This document shows positions 30,508-38,324 of a stretch of 40,120 bases of DNA, in pieces; position 1 is the first letter of the stretch; each line of letters starts with the position of its first letter. Below the pieces are notes generated by a model. It was not told where the DNA came from, searched no databases, and was given only the letters and a program-made list of their open reading frames with translations. This stretch comes from Rhodococcus sp. KRD162. GTDB taxonomy: Bacteria > Actinomycetota > Actinomycetes > Mycobacteriales > Mycobacteriaceae. Position numbers and translations under genes: made by a program. The DNA is taken from NCBI RefSeq assembly GCF_017168335.1, contig NZ_JABFAU010000002.1, positions 242,924 through 283,043 of the forward strand, given 5' to 3'.

Positions 30508-33054
30508 ATGTCGATTCAAGACATCGATGAGCCAACCCGTCTGACGCTGGCCCCACTGTGTCGTCCCGAGCGCCGCGACACGCTGATGGATCGTTACCGC
30601 GAAGTGGCGCACGCACTCCCGAACGCCGTTGCGCTGTCCTCGGACGACACTTCGCTCACCTTCGACGAGCTCCTCCACCGCGCATACTCGCAGGCGCGAA
30701 AGCTCGCCACACTGTTTCCCACCGACTCGCGTCCGCTCGCAGTCGAAACCGACGAAACCGCGAGTTCGATCGTGCTGATGCTGGCGATCGTCGCCGCGGG
30801 CCACCCGCTCGTGCCACTCGACCCGATGCTTCCCGCGGAACGCCGCGCCGCGATCATCGACCAGGCAGGCGCAACCCCGATCGACGCCACTACCGTCGCC
30901 GCGGCCATGGACTCGTGCGTCCCACTGCCGACCCTGTCGGGTGACCACACTGCAGTGATCAACTACACGTCCGGGTCGACCGGAACCGCTAAGGGCGTGA
31001 TCATCAGTCATCGCATGTGCCTGACCAAGGCCTACGAGGTTGCGACCGCGTTGTCACTGAGCCCGCTCGACCGCGTCGGGAACTGTCTTCCGGTCAGTTT
31101 CGGTGCCGGGTTGAACACGCTGTTCGCCGGGCTGCTCAGCGGGGCCCGCGTCTCCTGCCGCGACCCGCGGTCGGGCATCCCGACCAGCACCATCGAGTGG
31201 ATCACCGACGGCGACCTGACCACCCTGCACTGTTCGACATCACTGCTGCGGGCACTCGCCGCCGCCGAACCCGTATCCGGGCGCGTGAGCGCACCCAGCC
31301 TGCGGATGGTGACCACCTACGGGGAGCCGCTGCATTCCGACGACGTCGAGAACTTTCGCCGGCGAATCGAAACCCCAGCGACACTGGTCAATTGGTATGC
31401 GACCACCGAGGCCGGCGGTGTCGCCTACAGCGCCTTCCCGCCCGAGCGAGCACCCGCGTCCGGTTTCCTGCCTGCAGGAAAACCTGTCCCCGGCAAGCTC
31501 GTCGAAGTTCTCGCCGCGGACGGCTCGCTGTGCGGGCCCCACGTGATCGGCGAAGTCCAGGTCACCGCGACGTGCCTGGCCGACGGTTACGTCGGCGACG
31601 CGGGGCTCGACTCCGAAAGATTCACTGCACTCGGCGACGGCCAGTTCCAGTACCGCACCGGCGATCTCGGACGACTCGACGAACACGGCATACTGCACCT
31701 GGCCGGGCGCATCGACGACGCCGTCAAGGTCCGCGGGTATCTGGTCGAACCAGCCGAGATCGAAGCAGCTCTCCGGGCACTACCGGAGATCGGCGACGCT
31801 GCAGTGATCAGCAGGCGCGTCGGCACCGACATCGATCTGGTGGCCTACGTGTGCTCGGCCCAGTCCGGCAAGCGTCCCTCCGTGGGCCAGATCAGAACAT
31901 CGCTGCGCCGGACCCTGCCGGAATGGATGGTGCCCACGCACATCGTCGCGATCGACTCGTTGCCCCGCAACGAACGCGGCAAGCTCGATCGCGGCGCGCT
32001 GCCCGAGCCGGCGGACCGACGCGTCGAACGCACCGCGGTCGGCCCCACCGAATACATCGTGGCCGAGGCCGCCAGAGCCGCCATCGGGCTGGATTCCATC
32101 GGCCGGGACGAGGATTTCCTTGCGTTGGGCGGCAACTCGTTGACCACCACGGCGATGCTGGCCCGACTACGTGAGGGACTGAAGGTCGACCTCACAGCGG
32201 AAGACATGTTCGCGGCGACCACTGTCCGGACTCTCGCCGAGACGGTCGATACTCGACTGCGCGAGGCGGCCACCGCTCGTCGGCGCACAACCGGACAACA
32301 CGATGTACTGGTGCCTCTGCGCACCGAGGGCAGCAAGGCTCCGATCTTCTTGATCGGCGGAGCTGGTGTGGGCGCGTTGGCATTCCTCAATCTCGTCAAG
32401 CACATCGACCAGGACCACCCGGTGTACGCGCTGCAGGCACACGGCAGGGGCAAGCGTGGACTACCGGACCGAACGGTGCGAAAAACTGCGAAGCGATACG
32501 TCGACGCGATTCGGACCGTTGCACCCGAAGGGCCGTTCCATCTCGTCGGCCACTCGCTCGGTGGTTGGATCGCCATCGCGATGGCGGAGAGAATCCGCGA
32601 CTGCGGCCTCGGCTCGCCGCATCTGCTCCTGCTCGACACTCGACTGTTCCGGCACTTGCTGGACAAGTTGCCCGGAGGCACCGAGGTTCCTGCCGCCCCA
32701 CCGGCACAGACACGTGAAGAGGCGGGTTTCCATCTCGGCCGCATCGGCACCGCTGCCCTGTGGCTTCGGATGCAGTTCGCCGGGTTGCTGCGGTACCCCA
32801 CGACCATGGAATGGTTGGTCTTCGCAAGCATCGGGTACGTTGCGCTGAACAAGCACGTGCCGACGCCATGGTCAGGCTCCATGACCGTGGTTCGCACAGC
32901 AGACAACGTCAGGGACGCTCGGTCGTGGCGGACGGTCGCTCACGGAGAGTTGACTTTCGTGGACATCTCCGGCGATCACGTCGACATGCTGGGCGAACCG
33001 ATGGCCGAGGAACTGGCCAAGATCATCGACGACACCGTCGACAGCGGGCGCTGA
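30508..33054 (+). CDS. Stand-alone A-PCP-TE synthetase (NRPS-like, no condensation domain)
   Basis: An 848-residue enzyme starting at an ATG 4 nt after AAGGAG. Adenylation domain (about 20-505): A3 motif YTSGSTGTAKG (153-163), WYATTE, YRTGD and the A10 lysine K492 (NERGKLDRG). Carrier domain (about 515-590): LGGNSL with phosphopantetheine serine S544. Thioesterase (about 610-848): GHSLGG with S683 and H824 (SGDHVD). There is no condensation domain. The position that holds the amino-group-binding Asp (D235 of GrsA) appears to be G199 in VSFGAG, so the substrate is probably not an alpha-amino acid. Tridomain A-T-TE enzymes such as RalA join two aryl-pyruvates; others release a single acyl unit. 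The product here is unknown. It neighbours a MacB-type exporter and an alpha/beta hydrolase. Confidence 0.9.
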   Translation: MSIQDIDEPTRLTLAPLCRPERRDTLMDRYREVAHALPNAVALSSDDTSLTFDELLHRAYSQARKLATLFPTDSRPLAVETDETASSIVLMLAIVAAGHPLVPLDPMLPAERRAAIIDQAGATPIDATTVAAAMDSCVPLPTLSGDHTAVINYTSGSTGTAKGVIISHRMCLTKAYEVATALSLSPLDRVGNCLPVSFGAGLNTLFAGLLSGARVSCRDPRSGIPTSTIEWITDGDLTTLHCSTSLLRALAAAEPVSGRVSAPSLRMVTTYGEPLHSDDVENFRRRIETPATLVNWYATTEAGGVAYSAFPPERAPASGFLPAGKPVPGKLVEVLAADGSLCGPHVIGEVQVTATCLADGYVGDAGLDSERFTALGDGQFQYRTGDLGRLDEHGILHLAGRIDDAVKVRGYLVEPAEIEAALRALPEIGDAAVISRRVGTDIDLVAYVCSAQSGKRPSVGQIRTSLRRTLPEWMVPTHIVAIDSLPRNERGKLDRGALPEPADRRVERTAVGPTEYIVAEAARAAIGLDSIGRDEDFLALGGNSLTTTAMLARLREGLKVDLTAEDMFAATTVRTLAETVDTRLREAATARRRTTGQHDVLVPLRTEGSKAPIFLIGGAGVGALAFLNLVKHIDQDHPVYALQAHGRGKRGLPDRTVRKTAKRYVDAIRTVAPEGPFHLVGHSLGGWIAIAMAERIRDCGLGSPHLLLLDTRLFRHLLDKLPGGTEVPAAPPAQTREEAGFHLGRIGTAALWLRMQFAGLLRYPTTMEWLVFASIGYVALNKHVPTPWSGSMTVVRTADNVRDARSWRTVAHGELTFVDISGDHVDMLGEPMAEELAKIIDDTVDSGR

Positions 33055-33184
33055 AGCACAGACGGCACCCGCGTGGTCTGTCACAGCGGCGGTACGGCTT
33101 GTACGTTCGAACCCGCGGGCAGGCCGAACCACACGACACGCCACCTTGCGACACGCCCGAACCACCCCGACAGGCAGGTCGACA

Positions 33185-34099
33185 ATGAGTTCATCGTACG
33201 AATTGCAGTCCGTGGAACTACACAAGGACGTCCTGCGGTACGTCGACATCGGCGACGGTCCGCCCGTGATTCTGGTGCACGGATTGCTCGGATCACACAA
33301 ATCCTGGGGCGAACAGCTCGAGCGCCTGTCGCACGAGTACCGGGTCATCGCACCCGATCTGTTCGGGCACGGCGATTCCGACAAGCCCTCCGGTGACTAC
33401 TCGTTGAGCTCGCATTCGGCCACCGTTCGCGATCTGATGGATCACCTGGATATCGACTCGGCCCCGATGGTCGGCCACTCGCTCGGCGGCGGAATCATCA
33501 TGCAGCTGACATATCTGTTCCCTGAGCGGGTGGATCGCCTCGCGCTGGTCAGCAGCGGCGGTCTGGGGCGGGAAGTGAGCCTGCTCCTCAAAGCTGCAAC
33601 GCTGCCGGGCAGCGAGCTGGTACTGCCGCTGCTCGCGTCCGATTGGTTCCGCACCAACACCGAGGGCGTCCTGACCCAGCTGGGCAGGTGGGGCGTGCCG
33701 GTGAAGCCAGGGCCCAGCATGGCCGAGACCTGGCGCTCGTTCCGGTCGGTCGCAGACCGCTCCACCCGCGACGCGTTCCTGGCGTCGACGCGAGCGGTGG
33801 TTGGCCCGCGTGGTCAGACCGTCAGCGCCAAGCAGCACTTCGACAAGTTCGAGTCGATTCCATCGCTGCTCGTCTGGGGCGGTAAGGATCGAATGATTCC
33901 GGCCAAGCATGCGGACAACATCCGACGTGAGGTTCCCAACAGTCGCGTCGAGATATTTCCCGATGCCGGTCACTTTCCTCAGCTCGACGAGCCGGATTTC
34001 TTCTTCCGCCTGCTGAGCGAGTTCTTGGACGCCAATCGAACCGAGAACAACGCCCCGGCGGAGATCACCCCCGCAGTCATGCCCTCGCAGCGCCCGTGA
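33185..34099 (+). CDS. Alpha/beta-fold hydrolase
   Basis: A 304-residue hydrolase from the ATG at 33185 (MSSSYELQSVELHKD), preceded by AGGCAGG. The oxyanion-hole motif is LVHGLLGSHKSW, the nucleophile elbow GHSLGGG, the acid lies in LLVWGGKDRMIP and the histidine in DAGHFPQLDEP. It resembles meta-cleavage-product hydrolases and lipases of mycolata (LipG-like); the true substrate is unknown. It lies 130 nt after the A-PCP-TE gene on the same strand and overlaps the next gene by 4 nt (GTGA). It might act on the synthetase product or be an independent lipid esterase. The 130-nt gap holds nothing I recognise. Confidence 0.9.
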   Translation: MSSSYELQSVELHKDVLRYVDIGDGPPVILVHGLLGSHKSWGEQLERLSHEYRVIAPDLFGHGDSDKPSGDYSLSSHSATVRDLMDHLDIDSAPMVGHSLGGGIIMQLTYLFPERVDRLALVSSGGLGREVSLLLKAATLPGSELVLPLLASDWFRTNTEGVLTQLGRWGVPVKPGPSMAETWRSFRSVADRSTRDAFLASTRAVVGPRGQTVSAKQHFDKFESIPSLLVWGGKDRMIPAKHADNIRREVPNSRVEIFPDAGHFPQLDEPDFFFRLLSEFLDANRTENNAPAEITPAVMPSQRP

Positions 34100-34734
34100 G
34101 CGTCATTCCGATGTTCCCGCTCGGAAGCGTGTTGCTTCCGGGCGAACACCTGCCGCTGCACATCTTCGAGCCGCGGTACCAAGCGCTGGTGCACGAATGC
34201 TTGAAGCAGGACGACCCGAGCTTCGGAGTGGTACTCATCGCGCGGGGCCACGAGGCCGGCGGCGGCGACGTTCGTCACGATGTGGCGACGACCGCCCACA
34301 TCATCGGGCACGAGGCGATCGGCTCGGGACGATATCTACTCGAATGCGTCGGCGGCGAACGGATCAGGATCGACGCCTGGCTGCCGGACGATCCCTACCC
34401 CCTGGCCGACGTGCGACCGTGGCACGACGAGGACTCCGAGTCGATGATCGACGATACGGAATTCGACACCACTTGGGCGCGAGTCGAGGACCTGTACGAG
34501 CTGATCGGCCAGCTCGAATCCACGGAAACCATTGCCAGCCCGGGCTTTCCGGACTTTCTCGGCCTACCGATCTCGGCCGCCGAGAAGATCTGGTCACTCG
34601 CCGCACTGATTCCGATGGGTCAGTCCGATCGACTCGACATCCTGTCTGCGCCGAACGTCCGTGCGCGCAAGACTGCACTCGACGACGCGATCGAAAACGT
34701 CACGGCCGTGGTGCAATTCAGACTGCAACCCTGA
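34096..34734 (+). CDS. LON substrate-binding-domain protein (stand-alone)
   Basis: A 212-residue protein with a GTG start inside the hydrolase stop (GTGA overlap), so the two are translationally coupled. It is the PUA-like N-terminal domain of Lon without ATPase or protease: IPMFPLGSVLLPGEHLPLHIFEPRYQALV opens it, FGVVLIARG follows, and a C-terminal helical part (LGLPISAAEKIWSLAALIPMGQSDRLDIL) completes it. Stand-alone versions are common in bacteria and their role is unknown. True Lon is encoded separately at 7477-9792. The gene ends 9 nt before a strong hairpin. Confidence 0.9.
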   Translation: MSVIPMFPLGSVLLPGEHLPLHIFEPRYQALVHECLKQDDPSFGVVLIARGHEAGGGDVRHDVATTAHIIGHEAIGSGRYLLECVGGERIRIDAWLPDDPYPLADVRPWHDEDSESMIDDTEFDTTWARVEDLYELIGQLESTETIASPGFPDFLGLPISAAEKIWSLAALIPMGQSDRLDILSAPNVRARKTALDDAIENVTAVVQFRLQP

Positions 34735-34742
34735 GGCAGAAA

Positions 34743-34781
34743 CAGGTCAGGCCCGACATCGGTGATGTCGGGCCTGACCTG
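34743..34781. terminator. Bidirectional terminator hairpin between the LON-domain gene and tRNA-fMet
   Basis: An 18-bp perfect stem (34743-34760 with 34764-34781) and a 3-nt loop. It lies 9 nt after the plus-strand stop codon and 3 nt after the 3' end (CTA) of the minus-strand tRNA. On the minus strand it is followed by a T-rich run (TGTTTCTG), so it should end the tRNA transcript; it can act in both directions. Confidence 0.88.
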
Positions 34782-34786
34782 CGTAG

Positions 34787-34860
34787 TAGCGGGGACAGGA
34801 TTTGAACCTGCGACCTCTGGGTTATGAGCCCAGCGAGCTACCGAGCTGCTCCACCCCGCG
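34787..34860 (-). tRNA. Initiator tRNA-Met (fMet), anticodon CAT
   Basis: The minus strand reads CGCGGGGTGGAGCAG..., with D-loop AGCTCGGTAGCT, anticodon arm CTGGG-CTCATAA-CCCAG, T-arm GGTTCAAATCC and acceptor CCCCGC. Initiator features are the unpaired first base (C1 opposite U72) and three consecutive G-C pairs at the bottom of the anticodon stem. The 3' CCA is not encoded: the genome continues with CTA, so CCA must be added by the nucleotidyltransferase. Confidence 0.97.
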
Positions 34861-34920
34861 TCGGGTATCCACCACGCTACATGCCATCCCGGCAGTCTCC
34901 CAATCGCCTGGTCAACGCTC

Positions 34921-34926
34921 TACGGT
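34921..34926 (+). promoter_or_regulatory. -10 element of the leaderless enoyl-CoA hydratase-like gene
   Basis: TACGGT ends 7 nt before the ATG at 34934, without a ribosome binding site. Confidence 0.5.
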
Positions 34927-34933
34927 GTGGTGT

Positions 34934-35713
34934 ATGCCCGCAGAGACCTCCCCCGTCCTGTCCTTTCCGCACGACGCCGTCGCGCAGATCACGCTCCGAA
35001 ATCCTCCTGTCAATGCACTGACCCGTCCGGCGACGCGGAGATTGCGCGGCATGCTGGAAGAACTGGCCGAGAACACCGCGGTTCGGGCGATCGTTCTCAC
35101 CGGTGAGCGGGCGTTCAGTGCCGGTTCGGACATCTCCGAAATGCCCAGGATGCAGCGCGAGGGTGATGTGCTCGCAAGCAAGAGCAATCTGGAGAACGCC
35201 ACCCTCGAATTGCTGGCCGATCTGCCGCTTGCCACGGTCGCCGCGATCGACGGCTTCGCGTTGGGCGGCGGGCTGGAGCTTGCACTGTGCTGCGACTTCG
35301 TCGTCGCCGACGCGGGCGCTCGGCTCGGGCTTCCGGAAATCGACCTGGGCCTGATCCCCAGCAGCGGCGGATCCATGCGAGCACTGCGGCGGGTGGGTCA
35401 GGCCCGCGCCGCCGAACTCGTACTGCTCGGCGAGCCCATCTCGGCCGAGACTGCACTGGAGTGGGGTCTGATCAACCGGGTGGCACCTCGTGGGGCGTCG
35501 TTGTCGGTGGCGCTGGACCTCGCGCAGGTGCTGGCCGGCAAATCCCGCTCGGCAGTGCACGCGAACAAGCTGGCTCTTGCCCTCACCTTCGGTGAGTCGA
35601 CCCACGAACCCGCGCGGCGGGCGCTACCGGTGTTCGAGGATGCATTCGGCTCACCCGACGGCAGGGAGGGCGTGCGCGCCTTTCTCGCGAAGGAGTCACC
35701 GCGCTTTCGATAG
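34934..35713 (+). CDS. Enoyl-CoA hydratase/isomerase family protein
   Basis: A 259-residue crotonase-fold enzyme; the ATG at 34934 is chosen from the -10 seven bases upstream and because a longer frame runs through the tRNA gene. Oxyanion-hole motifs are FSAGSDISEM and the helix FALGGGLELALCCDFVVA. At the usual catalytic glutamate positions the sequence reads LPEIDLGLIPSSGG, retaining one Glu (in PEI) while the second region is substituted. True hydratase activity is therefore uncertain; isomerase or other crotonase chemistry is possible. It ends 18 nt inside the convergent DUF998 gene. Confidence 0.88.
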   Translation: MPAETSPVLSFPHDAVAQITLRNPPVNALTRPATRRLRGMLEELAENTAVRAIVLTGERAFSAGSDISEMPRMQREGDVLASKSNLENATLELLADLPLATVAAIDGFALGGGLELALCCDFVVADAGARLGLPEIDLGLIPSSGGSMRALRRVGQARAAELVLLGEPISAETALEWGLINRVAPRGASLSVALDLAQVLAGKSRSAVHANKLALALTFGESTHEPARRALPVFEDAFGSPDGREGVRAFLAKESPRFR

Positions 35714-36313
35714 GCGGCGCTCGATGAGAATCAGTGCACCGGTGACGATTTCCCAGCCGATGATGGTGTACACCGAGATCCGTTCGAACGTTCCGCCGCC
35801 CAGGATGCCGGTGTCGGCGAGAAACAGGGCCAGACCGGCCAGGCCCACAACCCCGGCCGTGGCACTGCCCACCGTGTACCAGCGCGGAGCCCCGGCGCGG
35901 CCGCCGTACCGGCCGGCAGCGAGTAGCACCAGATTGCCGCCGATGATGGCCATGCCCGCTCCAGCGGCGTGCGGAGTCGACGCCCCGTCGACCGAGGCGT
36001 GCGCGAGACCCACGACGATGCTGCCCACGCCGTGCACCACAGAGGTCACCGACACGACCCACCGCGCCCGGCCCTCGAACAGCATCGACAATCCCAGGCC
36101 CGCCAAGACGAACAATGCGCCGTCGACCACGAACCCGGTGTTCATCACCGCGTGCAACCGTGAGATGTCCGGGATGCCGAGGTCACTGATGTTGTTGCGT
36201 GCGTAGCTGTACGACCGGCCCGACCACCCCAGCGCGGCGATCGTTTCGGCGGCCAGGTAGGTGACCCCACCGAGGAGAAATCCACCGGCGGCCAGGACAG
36301 TAGTTCTCTTCAC
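35696..36313 (-). CDS. DUF998 integral membrane protein
   Basis: A 205-residue protein with about six transmembrane helices, starting at the GTG at 36313 (MKRTTVLAAGGFLLGG). Between helices 1 and 2 is the family marker YSYARNNISDLGIP. HAVMNTGFVVDGALF begins helix 2, and helices continue to the C-terminus. DUF998 proteins have no established function. It is divergent from the TetR-UbiB operon, and the dyad at 36356-36371 lies 43 nt upstream of its start, so TetR could also control it. It overlaps the end of the crotonase gene by 18 nt. Confidence 0.85.
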   Translation of the reverse strand: MKRTTVLAAGGFLLGGVTYLAAETIAALGWSGRSYSYARNNISDLGIPDISRLHAVMNTGFVVDGALFVLAGLGLSMLFEGRARWVVSVTSVVHGVGSIVVGLAHASVDGASTPHAAGAGMAIIGGNLVLLAAGRYGGRAGAPRWYTVGSATAGVVGLAGLALFLADTGILGGGTFERISVYTIIGWEIVTGALILIERRLSKAR

Positions 36314-36355
36314 GACAGCAGTGTGCTCTCTCTCCGCACCCGGATACACCGGGCG

Positions 36356-36371
36356 TGTACCGATTGGTACA
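36356..36371. promoter_or_regulatory. Likely TetR operator with overlapping leaderless promoter
   Basis: The perfect inverted repeat TGTACC-GATT-GGTACA overlaps the -10 element TACAGT (36368-36373), which ends 8 nt before the tetR ATG at 36382. A bound dimer would block this promoter, indicating autoregulation of the TetR-UbiB unit. Confidence 0.72.
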
Positions 36372-36381
36372 GTACCGCCTC

Positions 36382-36945
36382 ATGAGCGATCGCCACGACG
36401 TGGTGCCGATACTCGCAGGAGTGTTCCGCGACCACGGGTTCGACGGTTCGTCCCTCGCCGTCATCAGCAGGCAGACCGGCCTGGGGAAAGGCAGTCTCTA
36501 CCACTACTTTCCGCGCGGAAAGCAGGAGATGGCCGAGGCCGTCCTCGACGATGTCGAGCAGTGGTTTCAGCACAACGTGTTCGAGCCGCTTCGCCGCGGT
36601 ACCGATGCCGCATCCACCACACATGAAATGTTCGTACAGACGTCCCGGTACTTCCGCTCCAACCGCTTGGTGTGCGTATTCGGGGCCTTCACGCTGGGAC
36701 TGGAGCGCGCTGCGTTCTCGGGCCGCGTCGCAGCGCATTTCGCACACTGGATCGAAGCACTCACCCCGGTCCTTCGTCGCCTCGGACACGGCGAGTCCGC
36801 CCCCGAACTCGCCGAGGAAATCGTGGCCGGCATTCAGGGTGCGCTGGTCCTCGCACGCGCATCGGGTGACGACAGAAGATTCGAACGTCTGTTGTCGCGG
36901 TTGGAAGCCTCGGCCGTACGAGTGCCCGCCGGAGCGCACGCATGA
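36382..36945 (+). CDS. TetR-family regulator
   Basis: A 187-residue regulator from the ATG at 36382 (MSDRHDVVPILAGVF); a GTG at 36355 lies in the operator and is unlikely. The helix-turn-helix is FRDHGFDGSSLAVISRQTGLGKGSLYHYFPRGKQEM, a textbook TetR pattern. The C-terminal domain resembles the LmrA/YxaF-like TetR group (ETFAL-like segment FVQTSRYFRSNRLVCVFGAFTLG). The ligand is unknown. Its last codons overlap the ABC1 kinase start (ATGA), so the two are translationally coupled and the kinase is its clearest target. Confidence 0.92.
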   Translation: MSDRHDVVPILAGVFRDHGFDGSSLAVISRQTGLGKGSLYHYFPRGKQEMAEAVLDDVEQWFQHNVFEPLRRGTDAASTTHEMFVQTSRYFRSNRLVCVFGAFTLGLERAAFSGRVAAHFAHWIEALTPVLRRLGHGESAPELAEEIVAGIQGALVLARASGDDRRFERLLSRLEASAVRVPAGAHA

Positions 36946-38303
36946 CCCCCGACGACGCGACACCGAAACCGGCACCCGAGCTGAAGACCTTCGGAATCCG
37001 AGAGCTACTGCGCCTCGTCGTCATCGGGGCGGTGCTGACGCTGTTCCAGTTCATCGCGATCGGACACTGGATACGCGCACCTCGGCGCGGCTGGCCGGTG
37101 CACGCCTCGCAGGCCGTGGTCGACGCATTCTTCGTACTCGGTCCCACCTTCGTCAAAGTCGGGCAGCTGATGGGGTCCTCACCGGGGCTGTTTCCCAAGG
37201 TTCTCGCCGACACCTGCCTGCGCTGCCTCGACGAGGTTCCGCCCTTCCCCGGGGCGCAGGCACGGGCGGTGATCGAGGCGGACCTGGGCCGCACGATCGA
37301 CCAACTGTTCTCCTCCTTCGACGACGTTCCGCTGTCGTCCGCGTCGGTCGCTCAGGTGCATCTGTGCGTGCGCCGCGACAACGGACGCGAAGTGGTCATG
37401 AAAGTGCAGCGACGCGGCATCTACCACCGCATGAAGATCGACCTGCGCATCGCGTATCTCATCGCCCGTGGACTCGAGAAGTTCATTCCGTTCTTCACCA
37501 CGGCCAACGCGTCGGCCATCATCGTCGACCTGCACGCCGCCACCTTCGCCGAACTCGACAGCGCCGTGGAAGCGAAGCGGCAGGACAGCTTTCGCGCAGC
37601 GATCGGGGCATTCGGGGACAACCGATACGTCACCGCCCCCGAAGTGTTCCTCGACTACTGCGGCGGACGCGTGATCTGTATGGAACGCATGCACGGCTCG
37701 CCGCTGGATCGCTGTGAACCCGGACAGGCCAACGATTCCGAGCTCATCGTCCGGCGCGCCGCCAAGGTCTGGATGGAAGCGCTCGTGCTGCACGGCCTGT
37801 TCCACGGCGACGTGCACGCAGGCAATGTATGGGTGCTCGACGACGGCCGTGTGGCGTTCCTCGACTTCGGCGTCATGGGAGAGGTGGACGAGCAGTGGCG
37901 AGCGCTGCTGCTCGACCTGTTTCACGCCACCGTGATCGACGGCGACTTCAGCAGACTCGCAGGCACGGTCAAACGCCTGGGAATCGTTGCACCACAAATG
38001 GGTTCGGATGCAGAGGTCGGTGCCATCCTGCAGTCGGTGTTCGCCCCGATGCTCTCGACGACCCTCGCGCACTTCAGCCTGGCGGACTTCATCCGCGCGC
38101 TGGTCAGCATGGGCAAGCAATACAAGACGTCGAGCCCCGAGGAATTGATCCTGGTGGCCAAACAACTCGGCTACTTCGAGAGATACGCCATCGAACTCGC
38201 CCCGAACTGGGCTCTGGGCACCGACCCCTTCGTGTTCAAGAATGTCTTTCCCACCGAGATCGCGACCCTGGCCGAGGCGAAAGGCATCGAACTACCCGAC
38301 TGA
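36942..38303 (+). CDS. UbiB/ABC1 (ADCK) family atypical kinase
   Basis: A 453-residue protein. A hydrophobic segment near residues 22-42 may anchor it to the membrane. The family-specific KxGQ motif is at K72 (FVKVGQLMGSSPGLFP). The Ala-rich loop PLSSASVAQVH replaces the P-loop, VVMKVQRRGI holds the nucleotide lysine, HGLFHGDVHAGNV is the catalytic loop (usually HADPHPGN), and the metal-binding DFG is at D308. UbiB-type proteins support ubiquinone or other isoprenoid-lipid biosynthesis as ATPases. Actinobacteria use menaquinone, so its client is probably another lipid. It is coupled to a TetR gene by a 4-nt overlap. Confidence 0.93.
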   Translation: MTPDDATPKPAPELKTFGIRELLRLVVIGAVLTLFQFIAIGHWIRAPRRGWPVHASQAVVDAFFVLGPTFVKVGQLMGSSPGLFPKVLADTCLRCLDEVPPFPGAQARAVIEADLGRTIDQLFSSFDDVPLSSASVAQVHLCVRRDNGREVVMKVQRRGIYHRMKIDLRIAYLIARGLEKFIPFFTTANASAIIVDLHAATFAELDSAVEAKRQDSFRAAIGAFGDNRYVTAPEVFLDYCGGRVICMERMHGSPLDRCEPGQANDSELIVRRAAKVWMEALVLHGLFHGDVHAGNVWVLDDGRVAFLDFGVMGEVDEQWRALLLDLFHATVIDGDFSRLAGTVKRLGIVAPQMGSDAEVGAILQSVFAPMLSTTLAHFSLADFIRALVSMGKQYKTSSPEELILVAKQLGYFERYAIELAPNWALGTDPFVFKNVFPTEIATLAEAKGIELPD

Positions 38304-38324
38304 CGCCACACGGCTCGACGCAGA

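Noticed and set aside
31017..32174. 385-codon plus-strand frame inside the A-PCP-TE gene
   Set aside because: It is Arg/Pro-rich out-of-frame translation of a clear multidomain enzyme; no independent start signal.
30508..33054. Interpretation as a carboxylic acid reductase or lysine-type reductase
   Set aside because: The C-terminal domain has a GHSLGG nucleophile elbow and a late catalytic His, so it is a thioesterase and not a Rossmann reductase domain.
34802..34933. Longer start for the crotonase gene
   Set aside because: The extension would be translated through the opposite-strand tRNA-fMet gene and lacks family similarity; a -10 lies 7 nt before the ATG at 34934.
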